Under the pieces are notes generated by a model, which ran no database searches, was not told the origin of the DNA, and saw only the letters and a program-made list of their open reading frames with translations. Of a stretch of 64,000 nt of DNA, positions 1-10,334 are shown piece by piece (position 1 is the first letter of the stretch; every line of letters starts with the position of its first letter). The stretch covers positions 1 to 64,000 of the forward strand of contig JACRGV010000125.1 of assembly GCA_016212215.1 (NCBI GenBank), read 5' to 3'. A program made the translations under genes and the position numbers. The stretch comes from Nitrospirota bacterium (GTDB lineage: Bacteria; Nitrospirota; 9FT-COMBO-42-15; HDB-SIOI813).

Positions 1-79
1 CCCCCCCTTGTTAAGGGGGGGAAAGGTTCTCAATGGCCAACGGCAATCCCCCCCTTTTTTCAAGGGGGGGCATGGGGGG
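1..79. repeat. Poly-C/poly-G palindromic element
   Basis: Two C7...G7 inverted repeats (around 1-21 and 48-70) followed by a further G7 run. It resembles a degenerate relative of the G/C-rich palindromic family found through the first 38 kb. The element may continue to the left of the window. No coding role is seen. Confidence 0.6.
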
Positions 80-125
80 GTGATTTTCGGATGAACTCGC
101 ATGAACAGAGGGTTCACAAAGGGCC

Positions 126-213
126 ATGAAAATCAGCGGGACAAGAAAGTCCCGCCTATCCTCGAAGAAATGGATAGGCGGGGTTTTCTTACCCCGCCGG
201 AAGTGATTTTCGG
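126..213 (+). repeat. 90-bp palindromic repeat, family 2, copy 1
   Basis: The sequence contains an arm CAGCGGGAC...GTCCCGCCTATCC and its near-complement GGATAGGCGGGGTTTTC...ACCCCGCCGG, flanked by GAAAATC/GATTTTC. An almost identical copy in reverse orientation lies at 52786-52878. It sits directly upstream of the methyltransferase gene at 258 and ends about 45 bases before it. Confidence 0.8.
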
Positions 214-257
214 ATGAACCAAATTACGTTTAACAAAAATTACGGAGGAAAAAATAA

Positions 258-1115
258 ATGTCTACAATAGATCCAAAACAGTATATCGAAAAACAGCGGC
301 AGGACTGGAACAGGGTTGCATCTGCGTGGGAGAAGTGGGACGAGTATCTTGAGGAGAACCTGTCGTACGTCAGTTACAGACTGATAGGAGATTTGAGGCT
401 CAGGCCGGGGCAGGCCGTGCTTGACCTCGGATGCGGCACGGGTAATCCATCAATACTTGTTTCGCGAATAGTAGGGGATAGTGGGTCAGTTGTGGGTGTT
501 GACTTGTCTGAAAACATGCTTGCTGTTGCAAGGAGGAAGGCAGAGGCACTGGGGCTTTCAAACGTAAGGTTCATGGCAGAGGATGTTTCAACACTCCCTT
601 TTGAAAAAGAGTCCTTTGATGCAGTTATTAGCCGGTTCTGTCTTATGTTTTTACCTGACATTCCACAGGCAATGAAAGAGATTATCAGGGTTTTAAGGCC
701 GGGGGGTTATGTTGCAACGGCAGTCTGGTCTATGCCGGATAAAAATCCTTTTATAAGGATAGCAGTCGAAGTCCTGAAACAATTTACAGAGGTTCCTTCT
801 CCTGTCCCTGGACAGCCTGGGATATTCCGGCTCTCCAAACCTGCTGACCTGCTTAATATTATGAAAGATGTCGGTCTTACCGGGGTTGCAGATGAAGAGG
901 TTACAGGTGATTCTATATTCGATTCAGCAGACGAGTATCTTCTTAATATAAAGGATATGGCCGCACCATTAAAACCTCTATTTGCTAAACTATCCGCTGA
1001 ACAGGCGTCGGATGTTGATTCAAAGATAAAAGAATCAGTGAGCAAGTATAAAGTCGGCGATAAGATTGTTTTGCCGATGGCGTTCAGGATAGTGGTGGGG
1101 AGGAAGGCTTTGTAA
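258..1115 (+). CDS. SAM-dependent class I methyltransferase
   Basis: A 285-residue soluble protein with the Rossmann-like methyltransferase fold. The SAM-binding motif I VLDLGCGTGNPS lies at residues 54-65, an acidic residue ends strand beta 2 (VVGVDLSENML), and motif VLRPGGYVATAVW follows, typical of the Methyltransf_11/UbiE-like group. The start ATG is preceded by a good ribosome site (ACGGAGG) at suitable spacing. It stands alone between a family 2 repeat and a large palindromic element, with the next gene on the opposite strand, so the context gives no substrate. Small-molecule (quinone, lipid or xenobiotic) methylation is possible but unproven. Confidence 0.85.
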   Translation: MSTIDPKQYIEKQRQDWNRVASAWEKWDEYLEENLSYVSYRLIGDLRLRPGQAVLDLGCGTGNPSILVSRIVGDSGSVVGVDLSENMLAVARRKAEALGLSNVRFMAEDVSTLPFEKESFDAVISRFCLMFLPDIPQAMKEIIRVLRPGGYVATAVWSMPDKNPFIRIAVEVLKQFTEVPSPVPGQPGIFRLSKPADLLNIMKDVGLTGVADEEVTGDSIFDSADEYLLNIKDMAAPLKPLFAKLSAEQASDVDSKIKESVSKYKVGDKIVLPMAFRIVVGRKAL

Positions 1116-1156
1116 GGGCTGGGAGCAGAAGTTAGAAGCAAGAAGGAAGATATATA

Positions 1157-1318
1157 AACCCCACCCTCACCCTGACCCTCTCCCTGAGGGAGAGGGAATA
1201 ATTGTGCCTGACTCTCTCTGAGAGAGAGGGGATAGTGGTGTCTGATTCTCTCTGAAGGGTAGGGGGCTACGGTTATTCCCTCCCCTTCAAGGGGAGGGTT
1301 AGGGTGGGGATGGGGTTA
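1157..1318 (+). repeat. G/C-rich palindromic element (copy 1)
   Basis: Complete copy: a C-rich arm with the CTCCCTGAGGGAG hairpin on the left, two partial repeats of that hairpin, then a CTCCCCTTCAAGGGGAG hairpin and the G-run end GGGTTAGGGTGGGGATGGGG. It lies between the convergent ends of the methyltransferase and the histidine kinase genes. Confidence 0.9.
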
Positions 1319-1325
1319 TATATAT

Positions 1326-2714
1326 TTATTTAGGCAGATAAATCCGGAATATGCTTCCTTTGCCTATTGCGCTTTCTACTTCTACCTTTCCCTGATGTGC
1401 CTCGATGATTGCCTTTACGATTGAGAGGCCGAGGCCGCTGCCGGTTGTCTGTCCTCTGCTTGTATCCACACGATAAAATCTGTCGAATATTTTTGTAATC
1501 TCTTCTGAGGGTATACCGATACCGGAATCTTTTACAGTTGTTATAGCCCAGTTAAGGTCTTCACTTAATTCAATATTAATGGATCCGCCTTGACGATTAT
1601 ATTTGATGGCGTTTTCTGCTAAATTGGTAAGGACTTCTGTTATTGACTCCCTGTCGCAACTCACAATGACGCTCCGGTCAGTATAATTCATACTAACCTC
1701 CTTATTTGCCGCTGTCGTCTCAAGAAGTCTTAACACATCCTTAATAATATCTCCAAGATTTAGTGTTGAGGGTCTTATCTGCATGGTCTTTGTATCATGC
1801 CTTGATATAACCAATATCCTGTTAATAAGGTCGCACATCCTGTTTACGGATTCTCCCACTTTATTTAAGGCATCTCTGTAATCCTTTGCAGTCCTTTCCC
1901 TGCTTAGAGTAACATCACAATAACTTTTAATTATTGAGGTAGGGGTTCTAAGCTCATGCGATGCATCGGACAGGAATTGTCTTTGCCTTGCAAATGCACC
2001 TTCTATATTTACAAGCATCTTGTTAAAACTAACAGCAAGCGGCTTGAGTTCATTGTCAAGGTCCTTTTCATCAACCCTATCGCTCAGATTTTCTTCAGTA
2101 ATCTGACCTATCTTTGCGGAAAAGGTTTTTAGAGGACGCAGGGTCCTGCTCGTTATTAATAAGCCCCCAAACCCTGCTATGATAAAGACCATCGGGAGTG
2201 TGAAGATAATAATATTCCTGAAATTCTCAAGGATCTCATGAGTATCATCCAGTGCGTCTGCCATTTGTAAGGTTAAGGGACCTATAGAGAAATCCATTGA
2301 CTGGTAAGTAACACGGAGAGGAATATTTTTGGGGCCTGTAATTGTAGAAAACTGAGGTACTGTTGTGCCTATTAAAGGAGGAAGATTCACATTTGCCAGC
2401 CATAAAGAAGGGGATCGTGACAATATCTCACCGGTTGATGATGTAATCTGGTAGTAGTGACCGGATAGTTTCTCAGCATATTCACCCCTCTTTACATTAG
2501 CCAGTTCCCAAAGTTCCATCTGCAATTGACCATGAGATTCCTCAATCAGCATGACATCCGCAATGGTCTGAAGAGAGGCCATTAACTGATGGTCTACCTG
2601 GGCCAATACAAAACTCCTGAGTTCATAATACAGGAATATCCCCAAGCCGGTAAGGATGAAAGAAAAGATGATTAGAAGCCATGCAAATAGTTTAAGTTTT
2701 ATGGATTTAAACAT
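1326..2714 (-). CDS. Membrane sensor histidine kinase
   Basis: A 462-residue inner-membrane kinase. Transmembrane segments are at residues about 10-30 and 167-188 and enclose a periplasmic sensor of about 135 residues. HAMP follows (190-243), then HisKA with SDASHELRTP (phospho-acceptor His253), and HATPase with the N box NLAENAIKYN (364-373), G1 VKDSGIGIP (394-402) and G2 GSGLGLSIVKAI (425-436). All catalytic motifs are intact. It is the second gene of a minus-strand pair with the OmpR-type regulator at 2846-3514, and a palindromic element separates the two. The signal sensed cannot be told from the sequence. Confidence 0.95.
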   Translation of the reverse strand: MFKSIKLKLFAWLLIIFSFILTGLGIFLYYELRSFVLAQVDHQLMASLQTIADVMLIEESHGQLQMELWELANVKRGEYAEKLSGHYYQITSSTGEILSRSPSLWLANVNLPPLIGTTVPQFSTITGPKNIPLRVTYQSMDFSIGPLTLQMADALDDTHEILENFRNIIIFTLPMVFIIAGFGGLLITSRTLRPLKTFSAKIGQITEENLSDRVDEKDLDNELKPLAVSFNKMLVNIEGAFARQRQFLSDASHELRTPTSIIKSYCDVTLSRERTAKDYRDALNKVGESVNRMCDLINRILVISRHDTKTMQIRPSTLNLGDIIKDVLRLLETTAANKEVSMNYTDRSVIVSCDRESITEVLTNLAENAIKYNRQGGSINIELSEDLNWAITTVKDSGIGIPSEEITKIFDRFYRVDTSRGQTTGSGLGLSIVKAIIEAHQGKVEVESAIGKGSIFRIYLPK

Positions 2715-2735
2715 AATATTTTGAAATTAACGTTG

Positions 2736-2836
2736 CCCCCCCTCCCCCTAACCCCCTCCCGTCAAGGGAGGGGGAATTACTATCGCTCCTTCGTATCTCC
2801 CCTCCCCTTGCGGGAGGGGATTAAGGGGAGGGGGGG
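2736..2836. repeat. G/C-rich palindromic element (variant, copy 2)
   Basis: Degenerate copy with CCCCTCCCGTCAAGGGAGGGG and CCCTCCCCTTGCGGGAGGGG hairpins and C/G-run ends. It fills most of the gap between the response regulator and kinase genes of one operon, so it would be transcribed with them. Confidence 0.8.
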
Positions 2837-2845
2837 CTTTATGTG

Positions 2846-3514
2846 CTATCCTTTTAAAATGTACCCCGCGCCCCTGACAGTCTGAATCAGTTTATTATTG
2901 GAGTCCTTGTCAATCTTATTTCTAAGGTAGTTTATATAGACATCTACTACGTTTGAGTCCATATCGGTTTCCTCATGGTATATATGCTCTACAATATCTG
3001 TACGGCTTAGTACCTTATTTCTATTATATGCAAGATATTCAAGGAGTGCATATTCTTTGGCAGAAAGGGCGATGATATTTCCGGCACGTTTAACTTCGTG
3101 GCTGGCAGTATTAATCTCAAGGTCGCTGATATTTATTAATGCTTCTTTGACTGACCCTTTACGGCGCAGGAGTGACCGGACACGTGCAAGCAGTTCAGGA
3201 AATGAAAAGGGTTTGGTTAAGTAGTCATCAGCACCTGTATCAAGTCCGGCGATCTTGTCAACGATTGCATCCCTTGCTGTGAGGAGCAGTACAGGCGTTA
3301 TAATCCCCTTTTGCCTGATTGTTTTCAGGATGGTAAGCCCATCCATTACAGGGAGCATAATATCAAGTATGATAGCATCTGCCGGAAAGTTCTCAGCCAT
3401 GTACAGCCCTTCCTCACCATCATGAGCTGTTTCTACTATATAGCCATCTTCCTCAAGCCCCTGTTTTACAATAGCCGCCAGGTCCTTTTCATCTTCAACA
3501 AGTAAAATACGCAT
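2846..3514 (-). CDS. OmpR/PhoB-family response regulator
   Basis: A 222-residue DNA-binding regulator. The receiver domain (1-115) carries the acidic pair in LLVEDEKD, the phospho-acceptor Asp51 in IILDIMLPVMDG, Thr in LLLTARD and Lys in DDYLTKPF. The C-terminal winged helix (about 125-220) has the typical LSAKEYALLEYL and VVDVYINYLRNKID...VRGAGYIL segments of the OmpR family. It is the first gene of the pair with the histidine kinase at 1326-2714 and most likely receives its phosphate. Domain content and length are normal for the family. Confidence 0.96.
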   Translation of the reverse strand: MRILLVEDEKDLAAIVKQGLEEDGYIVETAHDGEEGLYMAENFPADAIILDIMLPVMDGLTILKTIRQKGIITPVLLLTARDAIVDKIAGLDTGADDYLTKPFSFPELLARVRSLLRRKGSVKEALINISDLEINTASHEVKRAGNIIALSAKEYALLEYLAYNRNKVLSRTDIVEHIYHEETDMDSNVVDVYINYLRNKIDKDSNNKLIQTVRGAGYILKG

Positions 3515-3538
3515 ATACTATTCCTTTCCTGCTAAGAA

Positions 3539-3707
3539 AACCCCATCCCCACCCTACCCCTCCCCTTGAAGTGGAGGGAATAATTGAAATACCTACCCCT
3601 CCCCTTGAAGGGAAGGGAATCAACAGAGTTACTTAACCCTACCTTTGAAAGGGAGGGGAAAACAACGCCCCCTCTCCCTCAGGGAGAGGGTCAGGGTGAG
3701 GGTGGGA
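3539..3707 (-). repeat. G/C-rich palindromic element (copy 3)
   Basis: Copy with hairpins CTCCCCTTGAAGTGGAG, CTCCCCTTGAAGGGAAG and a CTCCCTCAGGGAG hairpin at its right end, so its orientation is inverted relative to copy 1. It lies between the baeRF-like gene end and the regulator start, both on the minus strand. Confidence 0.85.
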
Positions 3708-3715
3708 TTTTCTGT

Positions 3716-3780
3716 TATCTTGCCTCTAACTTCTTACTTCTGCTCACTGCTCACTGCTCACTTCTCACTGCTTACTGTCT
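3716..3780. repeat. Low-complexity CTTCT/CTCACTG tract
   Basis: A short run of imperfect repeats (CTCACTGCTCACTGCTCACTT and TAACTTCTTACTTCTG). This is the complement of the GAAGTAAGAAG and AGTGAATAGTGA tracts seen beside other palindromic elements in the window. It ends one base before the neighbouring stop codon. Confidence 0.6.
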
Positions 3781-4902
3781 TTAATACCTCAGCAACGCCC
3801 CGATACTCCCTGCCACTTTCAGCTTTGTATTCTCAACAATTGCTGAAATTGCCGCTCCCTTGTCAATGGCACGCTGAATTGTGTAATCAATAAGATGATC
3901 AATCTTTTCAAATTCAGCACCGCAGTATGGGCATTTACCCATATCCTGCATTGTAAGGAAATTGCAGGATGTGCATCTGAACCCGGCGGCATTAAAACCG
4001 TCTAAGTAAATCAGGCGGTGAACGTTGCCTGCCTGCATCTGGGTAAGTACGTCCTGTAAACCGGCAGCGGCTGAACCGTTCTTGTTTGACCTTGTTATCA
4101 ATTCTTCCACAAGACCTTCTTCCGAGGTTTTACCGTTTTCTTTTATAATCTCCATCGTCTTTATAAGTATTTCGTCATTGCCTGCATGCATGTCGGCAAT
4201 AAATGTCCCTGAAATCTTTGCAATGATAGGCTGAGGAAGCATTTTATTAAACGTGATAACAGATTCCTCTGAACCTGCGAGTATAATGTGATTTACCTCA
4301 CCTAAGTGCAGTAATGCCTCAAGGTGTTTTACAACATCCATCAGGTGAAAATGGACATGGACATCAATGTGCCTCCTGAAACGGTTTTCATCCCTTCCCT
4401 GCCATCCGCCTTTTTTATGCTTCCGGGGAATGTCCGGTGTGAAAAGTTCAGAGTACTCGGAAATCTCTCCAAGCTGGATCCTGAATATCCTTGCATGTTC
4501 CCTGTCAACTACTGCAACTGCATAGCTGTGATATTGATCGAGTATACCTGCAAGCGGTTTAACATAAGGCGTACGGTCAATGACAGCCTGATTCTTGACA
4601 GGAACAGCGAGGTGATAAACCTCCCACAGGTCAGCAGTGGAAGAACTGAATATTGCAATAGACTTTTTAAATTCCGTTTTACCGGACTTGATGTACGTTT
4701 CAATCCTCTTAATATCCTCCTGAATGAGTTTCTGATCAGAGCTGTTAAGTTTGTCGGTCTCCTGTTTCAAAAGATTCCTGGCGTTAACAAAATACTCACC
4801 CTTTGGATTTGTAACCGGATTAACATTCAGAAAAACACTGGTATACAATTTCCCTTCATCTCTCATGCTGTTCAGGCGATTTAAGTCATCTTTAGTTAAC
4901 AT
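3781..4902 (-). CDS. baeRF/Vms1-type eRF1-like protein with zinc ribbon
   Basis: A 373-residue protein that resembles bacterial relatives of archaeo-eukaryotic release factor eRF1 (baeRF/VLRF1-like group). A central RNase-H-like portion (about 120-250) holds YAVAVVDREHARIFRIQLGEI followed by a basic and histidine-rich stretch (KHKKGGWQGRDENRFRRH...HVHFH). The C-terminal L7Ae-like portion carries a CxxC...CxxC zinc ribbon (CTSC...CPYC, about 308-328). Known relatives act at ribosomes on stalled peptidyl-tRNA. That role here is an inference, since no catalytic residue can be assigned by eye. The gene is monocistronic or leads into the two-component operon. Confidence 0.7.
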   Translation of the reverse strand: MLTKDDLNRLNSMRDEGKLYTSVFLNVNPVTNPKGEYFVNARNLLKQETDKLNSSDQKLIQEDIKRIETYIKSGKTEFKKSIAIFSSSTADLWEVYHLAVPVKNQAVIDRTPYVKPLAGILDQYHSYAVAVVDREHARIFRIQLGEISEYSELFTPDIPRKHKKGGWQGRDENRFRRHIDVHVHFHLMDVVKHLEALLHLGEVNHIILAGSEESVITFNKMLPQPIIAKISGTFIADMHAGNDEILIKTMEIIKENGKTSEEGLVEELITRSNKNGSAAAGLQDVLTQMQAGNVHRLIYLDGFNAAGFRCTSCNFLTMQDMGKCPYCGAEFEKIDHLIDYTIQRAIDKGAAISAIVENTKLKVAGSIGALLRY

Positions 4903-4956
4903 TGTGATGTCCTCCCCTTAGTTAATGTAATCAAATAATGTAATCACATAATAAAA

Positions 4957-7149
<2,193 letters not shown>

Positions 7150-7199
7150 TCATGTACCTCTTATATAGCACAAGTAGAATAAGACTTCAAAGTATTTTT

Positions 7200-7275
7200 C
7201 CCCTCCACTCTCAAGGGAGATGGAACATAACAAAATACCCTCCCCCTTGAGAGTGGAGGGATAGGGTGGGGGTGA
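7200..7275 (+). repeat. G/C-rich palindromic element (short variant, copy 5)
   Basis: Two CCTCCAC(T)CTCAAGGGAG-like arms and the end AGGGATAGGGTGGGGGTGAG. It sits in the divergent gap between ligA and the first CheW gene, so it could affect expression of both. Confidence 0.75.
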
Positions 7276-7351
7276 GCCTATGATGATGCTAATGATAAGG
7301 TATTGTAATTTACTAACAGCAATGATATTATCTGCCCATATACCTGATAAG

Positions 7352-7367
7352 TACCTTAAAAAAGGTA
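7352..7367. promoter_or_regulatory. Perfect palindrome upstream of cheW
   Basis: TACCTTAAAAAAGGTA is a perfect 6-bp inverted repeat with a 4-base centre, 18 bases before the CheW start codon. It could be an operator or a small mRNA hairpin next to the ribosome site GAAGGG. No factor can be named. Confidence 0.25.
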
Positions 7368-7385
7368 TTCAATCGAAGGGATTTA

Positions 7386-7871
7386 ATGAACGAATCCTAT
7401 GAAAATAAATCTTCTCAAACCCCATATATTTTAGTATTTACACTTGATGACCTCCTGTTTGCCCTGCGAACATCCTCTGTTGAAAGAACAATCCGTATGG
7501 TTGAGATAACCCCTTTACCTAAGGCACCTGAGATAGTCCTTGGAATTATAAACGTTCAGGGATTAATAGTCCCTGTAGTAAATATCAGAAACCGCTTCCA
7601 ACTTCCTGATAAGGAATCAGGATTAACTGATTCAATTATTATTGTAAGCACCGGCGTAAGGAAGCTTGGGATCGTTGTGGATACAGTTAAAGATGTCATT
7701 GAACTCGATGAATCCAAGATAGTTTCTCCACCGGATATTATTAATGGTATTGAACATGTTGAGGGCATCCTGAAACTTGAAGACGGCATGGTACTGATAC
7801 ATGATATTAATAAGTTTTTGTCATTAGAAGAAGGGTATGCTATTGATAAAGCAATAGTGAATAGTGAATAG
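7386..7871 (+). CDS. cheW: CheW coupling protein (cluster 1, WspB-like)
   Basis: A 161-residue CheW-domain protein that couples the chemoreceptor to the CheA kinase at the inner membrane array. The CheW fold is visible from YILVFTLDDLLFALRTSSVERTIRMVEITPLP through VLGIINVQGLIVPVVNIRNRF and SKIVSPPDIINGIEHVEGILKLEDGMVLIHDINKFLS. It opens cluster 1. The last residues (NSE) and the stop come from an AGTGAATAGTGAATAGTG repeat tract that runs past the gene, so the native C-terminus may have been replaced by repeat sequence. Confidence 0.95.
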   Translation: MNESYENKSSQTPYILVFTLDDLLFALRTSSVERTIRMVEITPLPKAPEIVLGIINVQGLIVPVVNIRNRFQLPDKESGLTDSIIIVSTGVRKLGIVVDTVKDVIELDESKIVSPPDIINGIEHVEGILKLEDGMVLIHDINKFLSLEEGYAIDKAIVNSE

Positions 7872-7916
7872 TGAAGACAGGTTTTACCATTCACCATTTA
7901 CTATTAACCATTCACT
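7856..7916. repeat. AGTGAATAGTG inverted low-complexity tract
   Basis: ATAGTGAATAGTGAATAGTG is followed after a short spacer by its approximate complement (CCATTCACCATTTACTATTAACCATTCACT). The tract overlaps the last codons of the CheW gene and ends before the ribosome site of cheR. Confidence 0.6.
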
Positions 7917-7933
7917 AATAAAAGGATTAGCTG

Positions 7934-9484
7934 ATGCCGTTGATTTCCCCTGACATTCTTTCACGATTAAGTGAATTTATTACATCAGCAACAGGTCTTA
8001 GCTTTACCGAGACTCAACTGCCTGAGCTTGAGAGGAGGATGGGGACTGCAACTGTTGAGTTTGGTTTTAATAATACAGAAGCCTTTATTTCATGGCTCCT
8101 GTCAACCACACTGACAAAGAAAAATATAGAAACCCTTGCAAGCCACCTTACTGTTGGAGAGACATATTTTTTCAGGGACAGCATGAGTTTTAAGGTGTTG
8201 GAAGAGACTATACTGCCCCAAATAATACATGAGAAATTAAATGCTAAACATGGGAATGAAAAACACCTGAGGATTTGGAGTGCCGGATGTAGTACAGGTG
8301 AAGAGCCTTATTCAATAGCAATACTACTTAACAGGACGATACCGGATATTAAAAACTGGAATATAACAATACTCGCAACTGATATAAATACTAAATTTAT
8401 TAATAGGGCATCTGAAGGGATATACGGCGAATGGTCATTTCGTGAGACCCCTGACTGGATTAAAGAAAGATATTTTAGGAACAAGGCCGGAGGGAAGTAT
8501 GAGATATTACCATTTATTAAGAAGATGGTAACCTTTTCATATCTTAATCTTGCGGATGATATATACCCATCCCTGCTGAATAATACAAATGCCATGGACC
8601 TGATATTTTCCCGCAATGTACTTATGTACCTGACTGATGAATGTTCAGGGAAGGTAATCAATGGATTTGCAAACTCATTAGTTGAGGGCGGGTTTTTGTT
8701 TTCCAGCCCAACAGACCCGGTCAGGACATTATCAGCAAGATTCACTACGATTAATTTTCCAGAGGTGATTCTTTACAAGAAAGGAGTCAGGGTAAAGGCT
8801 GAGGGTGGGCAGGGAGCAGAAGCAAGAAGTCAGAAGTTAGAAGTAAGATATGATGAGTCAGAAGCAAGAAGTAAGAAGTCAGAAGTCAGATATGATGAGT
8901 CAGAAGAAAGAAGTAAGAAGTCAGAAGCAAGAAGTAAGATGGTAGAAGAAATAAAAACGGAGGAAATTTCCCTCCCCTTCAAGGGGAGGGGTAGGGTGGG
9001 GATGGTTTTAGAAGAAGCCTCCTCCCTTTTCAAATCCGGCCAATACTCAGAAGCGATTAATGAACTATGCAAGCTCATATCTCATGAATATGACAACCCT
9101 GAGGCATATCCTTTAATTATACGGGCTTATGCAAATCAGGGCATGCTTGATGAGGCATTAGTGTGGTGTAAAAAGGCGGTATCGGAAGAGGTAGTGAACC
9201 CGGCATATCATTATCTGACAGCCACGGTACTTTTGGAGAAGGGCAGGACTGAGGAGGCTGTAAGGTCATTAAAGAATGCTCTCTACCTTGACCCAAGGTT
9301 TGTGATTCCATACTTTCTGCTTGGAAACATAATGCTGATTAAAGGAAATATTAAATCCGCAAATAAGTATTTTAAAAATGCCTCAGACCTGTCATCATCA
9401 TTAAACCCGGATGAAGTGCTTCCGGAGTCTGATGGAATGACGGCGGGGAGGATGGTGGAGATTGTTGGGGCATTGGTACAGTGA
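7934..9484 (+). CDS. cheR: CheR methyltransferase with TPR tail (WspC-like)
   Basis: A 516-residue chemoreceptor glutamate methyltransferase. The CheR N-terminal helical domain (1-80) precedes the SAM-binding domain with RIWSAGCSTGEEPYSIAILL (113-132) and MDLIFSRNVLMYL (221-233). The C-terminal third (about 355-500) holds TPR repeats, as in WspC and other CheR-TPR fusions of non-flagellar chemosensory systems. Between the two lies a repeat-derived linker: residues about 297-337 are repeats of SEARSKKSEVRYDE-type sequence, and residues 346-357 (SLPFKGRGRVGM) come from half a palindromic element. The site is an interdomain linker, so both folds should survive. The ribosome site is AAAGGA before ATG 7934. 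Confidence 0.95.
   Translation: MPLISPDILSRLSEFITSATGLSFTETQLPELERRMGTATVEFGFNNTEAFISWLLSTTLTKKNIETLASHLTVGETYFFRDSMSFKVLEETILPQIIHEKLNAKHGNEKHLRIWSAGCSTGEEPYSIAILLNRTIPDIKNWNITILATDINTKFINRASEGIYGEWSFRETPDWIKERYFRNKAGGKYEILPFIKKMVTFSYLNLADDIYPSLLNNTNAMDLIFSRNVLMYLTDECSGKVINGFANSLVEGGFLFSSPTDPVRTLSARFTTINFPEVILYKKGVRVKAEGGQGAEARSQKLEVRYDESEARSKKSEVRYDESEERSKKSEARSKMVEEIKTEEISLPFKGRGRVGMVLEEASSLFKSGQYSEAINELCKLISHEYDNPEAYPLIIRAYANQGMLDEALVWCKKAVSEEVVNPAYHYLTATVLLEKGRTEEAVRSLKNALYLDPRFVIPYFLLGNIMLIKGNIKSANKYFKNASDLSSSLNPDEVLPESDGMTAGRMVEIVGALVQ
8812..8945 (+). repeat. GAAGTAAGAAGTCA tandem repeat inside cheR
   Basis: Imperfect tandem units such as GAAGCAAGAAGTCAGAAGT and GAAGTCAGATATGATGAGTC. 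The tract is in frame within cheR and encodes a highly charged S/E/R/K linker. The same low-complexity sequence appears between genes elsewhere in the window. Confidence 0.85.
8968..9005 (+). repeat. Half palindromic element inside cheR (copy 6)
   Basis: Only the right half of the element is present (CTCCCCTTCAAGGGGAG hairpin and GGGGTAGGGTGGGGATGG). It is read in the frame giving SLPFKGRGRVGM, the same frame used in the cheA-REC and cheB copies. Confidence 0.9.
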
Positions 9485-9538
9485 ATAGTGGTTAGTGGTT
9501 AGTCAGAGGTAAGAAGTTAGAAGTAAGAAAACTTAGAT

Positions 9539-9703
9539 ACCCCACCCTCACCCTGACCCTCTCCCTGAGGGAGAGGGAATATAAGAGGAACTGATGCTCC
9601 CTGAGGGAGAGGGAATATAAGAGGAACTAACGCTCCCTGAGGGAGAGGGTACTAAGTTAATTCCCTCCCCTTCAAGGGGAGGGTTAGGGTGGGGATGGGG
9701 TTA
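9539..9703 (+). repeat. G/C-rich palindromic element (copy 7)
   Basis: Complete copy with three tandem CTCCCTGAGGGAG hairpins, then the CTCCCCTTCAAGGGGAG hairpin and the G-run end. It ends 8 bases before the start codon of the next CheW gene, and no other Shine-Dalgarno-like sequence lies between. Confidence 0.92.
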
Positions 9704-9710
9704 ATAACGC

Positions 9711-10307
9711 ATGCCAACAATAAACTGGACTGAAATATACAATCGTCTTGAAGCAGTAAATAAAGCCATTGAGAGCGGATTCAGCCAATCAGGAGAGGAA
9801 CGGGCTGTCATCCTTAAAAAGAGGGCTGAGGCCCTTGCAAGGGAGTCTGAGGAAAAGACTGCAGAAGGTGAATATATTGAGGTTGTTGAATTTGTGCTGG
9901 CTTATGAAAGATATGCAATTCAGACAAGCTATGTACGGGAGATTATTGTACTGAACGAGCTTATCAGAATACCCTGCACGCCCTTGTTTACAGCAGGGAT
10001 AATCAATCTCAGGGGAGAGATAATCTCTGTGATAGATTTAAAGAGATTTTTTGACCTCCCTGCCAAAGGGATCTCTTACCTGAATAAGGTTATAATACTT
10101 CATAATGAAGAAATGGAGTTTGGGATACTTGCAGACTCAATCACAGGTGTCCGTAATCTGAATATGAATGAAATTGAACCAAAATTGCCCACACTGACAG
10201 GGATTAGAGAAGAATATCTAAAAGGCATTACAAGAGATCAGGTTGTGTTTATTGATGCAGAGAAACTCTTAACTGATAAAAAGATGATCATAGATGAAAC
10301 GGTATGA
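9711..10307 (+). CDS. cheW: CheW-domain protein with N-terminal extension (WspD-like)
   Basis: A 198-residue coupling protein. Residues 1-55 form a helical extension (RLEAVNKAIESG...KKRAEALARESEEK) and residues about 60-195 form a CheW domain (EVVEFVLAYERYAIQTSYVREIIVLNELIRIPCTP...INLRGEIISVIDLKRFFDLP). The extended form and the position after CheR-TPR match WspD of Wsp systems. The start ATG lies 8 bases after a palindromic element whose terminal G-rich sequence is the only candidate ribosome site. The gene is followed by another full element and then the receptor gene. Confidence 0.93.
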   Translation: MPTINWTEIYNRLEAVNKAIESGFSQSGEERAVILKKRAEALARESEEKTAEGEYIEVVEFVLAYERYAIQTSYVREIIVLNELIRIPCTPLFTAGIINLRGEIISVIDLKRFFDLPAKGISYLNKVIILHNEEMEFGILADSITGVRNLNMNEIEPKLPTLTGIREEYLKGITRDQVVFIDAEKLLTDKKMIIDETV

Positions 10308-10334
10308 AGAGAGGTAGGAAGTTAGAAGTTAGAT

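Noticed and set aside
1300-1318. TTAGGG-type telomere-like motif in the element end
   Set aside because: It is a single GGGTTAGGG inside a hairpin-bearing repeat, not a tandem array, and occurs at internal sites.
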